Source: Variovorax sp. WS11
GTDB lineage: Bacteria; Pseudomonadota; Gammaproteobacteria; Burkholderiales; Burkholderiaceae_C
Direction of reading: 5' to 3'
DNA: 64,000 bases
Assembly (NCBI RefSeq): GCF_010499245.1
Contig: NZ_JAAGOW010000001.1
Coordinates: 3,472,001-3,536,000 of the forward strand
Position numbers and translations under genes: made by a program. Every line of letters starts with the position of its first letter. The first letter of the stretch is position 1. Positions 61,466-64,000 of the stretch are shown here, in pieces. Under the pieces are notes generated by a model. The model saw only the letters and a program-made list of their open reading frames with translations, was not told the origin of the DNA and made no database searches.

Positions 61466-62617
61466 TCAGCGCGCGGCGGCGAGGGCTTGCCGGCCGAGCG
61501 CAGCGAAGCGCTGCAGATGATGGTCCTCGTCGCCCAGTTGGTGGTCGATCATCACCAGCCGCTTGGCATAGTGGGCCAGCGGCAGCTCCCAGGTCATGCC
61601 GATGCCGCCGTGCATCTGCACGCTTTCCTCGGCCACCAGCGTGCCGATGCGCCCGATGCTAGCCTTGGCGGCCGAGAGCGCGCGCTCGCGCGCCACGCGG
61701 TCCGTGCCGTCGATTGCAGCCGCGGCATTGATCACGGCCGAGCGCGCCTGCTCCACTTCGAGCAGCAGGTCGGCCATGCGGTGCTGCAGCGCCTGGAAGC
61801 TGCCGATCAGCAGGCCGAACTGCTTGCGCGTGCGCAGGTATTCGAGCGTCGCCGCCTTGGCCGCTTCCATCGCGCCCAGGCTCTCGGCGCACAGGGCGAG
61901 CAGGCCGCGGCCGACGGCGCGCTCCAGCGCCGGATAGCCCTGGCCTTCGCTGCCCAGCAGTGCATCGCCTTCCAGCTTCAGGCCGTCGAACACGACTTCG
62001 GCCACGCGGCCGCCGTCGATCGCGGGGCAGCCGCGCACGTACAGGCCCTTGGTCTTCGCCGGCACCAGGAAGAGCGAGATGCCGGACTCGTCGTCGTCCG
62101 CGCCGCCGGTGCGGGCCGAGACCACGAACAGGTCCGCCTGCTCGCCCTGCGGCACCACGGCCTTGGCGCCATTGAGCAGCCAGCCGTCGCCGCTGCGCTC
62201 GGCGCGGGTCTGCACATGCGCGAGTTCGTAGTGCGTGCCGGGCTCGTCGTGCGCCAGCGCCGCGACGGTGCTGCCCGCGATGATGCCGGCCAGCTGTTCC
62301 TTCTGCGCCTCGCTGCCCGCGGCGGCAATGGCTTCGCCGGCCATCACCGCGCCCAGCACCGGCTCGACCACCAGGCCGCGGCCCAGCGCCTCGAAGACCA
62401 CGGCCACGTCGAAGCCGCCGCCGCCGAAGCCGCCATCCTCTTCGCGGAACAGCGCGCCGATCACGCCCAGCTCGGCGAACTGCTCCCAGATCTTGGTGCT
62501 GAAGCCGTGCTCCGACTTCGCGATGCGGTCGCGCGCCTCGAAGGCGTACTGCTCGGCGATGAAGCGGTTGAGGCTGTCGGCGAGCATGCGCCGGTCTTCG
62601 GTGTGTTCGAAGTTCAT
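61466..62617 (-). CDS. Acyl-CoA dehydrogenase (pimeloyl-CoA/PimD-like small type)
   Basis: A 383-residue acyl-CoA dehydrogenase with a short N-terminal domain (EHTEDRRMLADSLNRFIAEQ), AHDEPGTHYELAHVQTRAER, and a C-terminal helical bundle with QMHGGIGMTWELPLAHYAKR. The usual catalytic Glu region is weak, as in the alpha partner of heteromeric two-gene dehydrogenases. It lies 10 bases after the other dehydrogenase, so the two may form one complex. Confidence 0.9.
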   Translation of the reverse strand: MNFEHTEDRRMLADSLNRFIAEQYAFEARDRIAKSEHGFSTKIWEQFAELGVIGALFREEDGGFGGGGFDVAVVFEALGRGLVVEPVLGAVMAGEAIAAAGSEAQKEQLAGIIAGSTVAALAHDEPGTHYELAHVQTRAERSGDGWLLNGAKAVVPQGEQADLFVVSARTGGADDDESGISLFLVPAKTKGLYVRGCPAIDGGRVAEVVFDGLKLEGDALLGSEGQGYPALERAVGRGLLALCAESLGAMEAAKAATLEYLRTRKQFGLLIGSFQALQHRMADLLLEVEQARSAVINAAAAIDGTDRVARERALSAAKASIGRIGTLVAEESVQMHGGIGMTWELPLAHYAKRLVMIDHQLGDEDHHLQRFAALGRQALAAAR

Positions 62618-62627
62618 GGTCTTGCCC

Positions 62628-63836
62628 TCACAGTCCGAGGATCATCTTGGAGATGATGTTTTTTTGGATTTCGTTGGAGCCGCCGAAGATCGACAGCTTG
62701 CGGTTGTTGAAGTACTTGGCCGCGGCGGGCGCTGCCTCGGCCGGGCCGATCGGCACGCCGCTGAAGCCGTCCTCCAGCGCCGCTTCGACGTAGGGACGCG
62801 CATACGGGCCCATTGCGCGCCGGATCAGCGAAGAGATTTCCTGCCGGATCTCGGTCCCGCGGATCTTGAGCATCGAGCTCTCGGCTCCCGGCACGCCGCC
62901 GCCCGCCACCGCCGCGATCACGCGCAGGTTGGTGGTCTTCATGTTCTCCAGGTCGATCTCGACGCGCGCCATGCGCGCCGCAAACGCCGGGTCTTCCGAA
63001 AGCGGCTTGCCGTTCTTCGTCTGCTTCGCCGCGATGGCCTTGAGCTGCTCCATCGCCGCCACCGAGAAGCCCACGCCCGCGATGTTGGTGCGCTCGTAGG
63101 TCAGCAAATACTTGGCGCAGGTCCAGCCCTTGTCCTCCTCGCCCACCAGGTTCTCGGCCGGCACGCGCACGTCGGAGAAGAAGACTTCGTTGACCTCGTG
63201 GTCGCCGTCCAGCGTGATGATCGGCCGCACCACGACGCCCGGCGAGGTCATGTCGATCAGCAGGAAGCTGATGCCCTCCTGCTTCTTCGCTTCGCGGTTG
63301 GTCCGCACCAGGCAGAAGATCATGTTGGCGTGCTGGCCCAGCGTGGTCCAGGTCTTCTGGCCGTTGACGATGTAGTGCGGGCCCTCTGCATCGACGCCGC
63401 GCACGGCCGAGGTCTTGACCGAGGCGAGGTCCGAGCCCGCGCCCGGTTCCGAGTAGCCCTGGCACCACCAGTCCGAGCCGTCGAGGATGCGCGGCAGCCA
63501 GCGGCGCTTCTGCTCCTCGTTGCCGTACTTGATCATCACCGGCCCCAGCATGTTCACACCGAAGGGCACGATGCGCGGCGCATGGGCCAGCGCACATTCG
63601 TTCTCGAAGATGAACTTTTCGACCGCGGTCCAGCCCGGGCCGCCGTACTGCTCGGGCCAATGGTTCGCGAGCCAGCCGCGCGCGTTGAGGATGGCGTGCC
63701 ATTCCTCCATGTCGGCCTTGGCGAGGTGCTTGCCGGTGGCCACCTTGTCGGAGAGGCGCTTCGGCAGCTTGTCGGCGAGGAAGCTGCGCACCTCGTCGCG
63801 GAAGGCTTGTTCTTCGGGAGTGAAGTTGAGGTCCAT
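62628..63836 (-). CDS. Acyl-CoA dehydrogenase
   Basis: A 402-residue dehydrogenase: MDLNFTPEEQAFRDEVRSFL, YSEPGAGSDLASVKTSAVRG, NGQKTWTTLGQHANMIFCLV and the C-terminal IFGGSNEIQKNIISKMILG. Start at ATG 63836 with AGGAG upstream; an in-frame start at 63896 would lie inside the thiolase gene. Together with the next gene it resembles the paired dehydrogenases used for dicarboxyl-CoA, steroid side chains or branched acids. Confidence 0.92.
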   Translation of the reverse strand: MDLNFTPEEQAFRDEVRSFLADKLPKRLSDKVATGKHLAKADMEEWHAILNARGWLANHWPEQYGGPGWTAVEKFIFENECALAHAPRIVPFGVNMLGPVMIKYGNEEQKRRWLPRILDGSDWWCQGYSEPGAGSDLASVKTSAVRGVDAEGPHYIVNGQKTWTTLGQHANMIFCLVRTNREAKKQEGISFLLIDMTSPGVVVRPIITLDGDHEVNEVFFSDVRVPAENLVGEEDKGWTCAKYLLTYERTNIAGVGFSVAAMEQLKAIAAKQTKNGKPLSEDPAFAARMARVEIDLENMKTTNLRVIAAVAGGGVPGAESSMLKIRGTEIRQEISSLIRRAMGPYARPYVEAALEDGFSGVPIGPAEAAPAAAKYFNNRKLSIFGGSNEIQKNIISKMILGL

Positions 63837-63847
63837 CGCCGGTCTCC

Positions 63848-64000
63848 TCAGAAGATTTCGAACAGGCCGGCGGCGCCCATGCCCCCTGCAATGCACATGG
63901 TGACCACGGCGTACTTCGCGCCGCGCCGCTTACCCTCGATCAGCACGTGGCCCGCGAGCCGCGCACCCGTCATGCCGAAGGGGTGGCCGATGGAGATCGC
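63848..64000 (-). CDS. Thiolase (acetyl-CoA C-acyltransferase), C-terminal part
   Basis: The last 50 codons of a thiolase running off the window edge. The catalytic His is in [19 protein letters not shown], and the second catalytic Cys in [16 protein letters not shown], followed by TGA at 63850-63848. The gap to the next dehydrogenase is 11 bases, so it is the upstream gene of the same operon. Confidence 0.92.
   Translation of the reverse strand, partial: AISIGHPFGMTGARLAGHVLIEGKRRGAKYAVVTMCIAGGMGAAGLFEIF

Overview
This is a high-GC window (roughly two thirds G+C by eye) from a bacterium. Gene content and protein style point to Burkholderiales, family Comamonadaceae, and most resemble Variovorax. 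The indications are Bug-type periplasmic binding proteins without their membrane partners, many LysR regulators, LIV-type and Glt ABC importers, a TRAP importer, a CoA-dependent beta-oxidation cluster and FAH-family hydrolases. Genus is an inference. No rRNA, tRNA or CRISPR array was seen.

Layout. 1-3719: end of an SDR gene, a diketo-acid hydrolase of the FAH family, mmsA, and a divergent LysR gene with a palindrome against its start codon. 3907-9532: a multi-PAS sensor kinase coupled to a FixJ-type regulator, a receiver-only protein, a small orphan protein, a degenerate NarL-like regulator and a TPR lipoprotein. 9641-26099: a 16-kb, one-direction catabolic operon: gntR, livKHMG, an IS110-family insertion, livF, a Bug protein, an aconitase-type hydratase pair, hyuB/hyuA, an isochorismatase-fold hydrolase, an FAD dehydrogenase and an isocitrate-lyase-family lyase. 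Most junctions are ATGA overlaps. 26255-29564: a three-gene envelope sugar cassette (small flippase-like protein, HAD-UbiA fusion, GT87). 29740-38973: a TetR-controlled acyl-CoA oxidation cluster. 39002-43284: thioesterase, Atm1-type ABC exporter, 2-hydroxyacid dehydrogenase, LysR. 43628-46793: gltIJKL. 46875-49821 (minus): a TRAP importer. 49884-55599: an aromatic or lactone catabolic cluster (FAH hydrolase, MFS, half-length gentisate-dioxygenase-like cupin, dienelactone hydrolase, LysR, FAD monooxygenase). 55669-57404: tetR and an IS630 element with a broken transposase. 57422-64000 (minus): nitronate monooxygenase, Bug protein, acyl-CoA ligase, two acyl-CoA dehydrogenases and the end of a thiolase.

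Main discovery. The IS110 element between livG and livF (14341-15933) carries a readable bridge RNA in its 5' non-coding end. Two segments of that RNA match the two halves of the exact insertion site, and two more match the two ends of the element. All four matches sit in two stem-enclosed loops, in the order known for IS621. The target is itself a repeated 20-codon mini-ORF that stitches liv genes together (livH-livM, and livG-livF before insertion). The insertion regenerates a GTG start and supplies a Shine-Dalgarno sequence in front of livF.

The catabolic operon may oxidise a substituted succinate-type acid, hydrate the product and cleave it to an oxoacid. That combination, with ATP-dependent hydantoinase/oxoprolinase subunits and a hydrolase lacking the usual catalytic cysteine, does not match a pathway I recognise. 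Several genes (dctQ, the second tetR, the MFS gene, the IS630 transposase) show small frame breaks in or near G/C runs, so either recent decay or sequence error should be considered.
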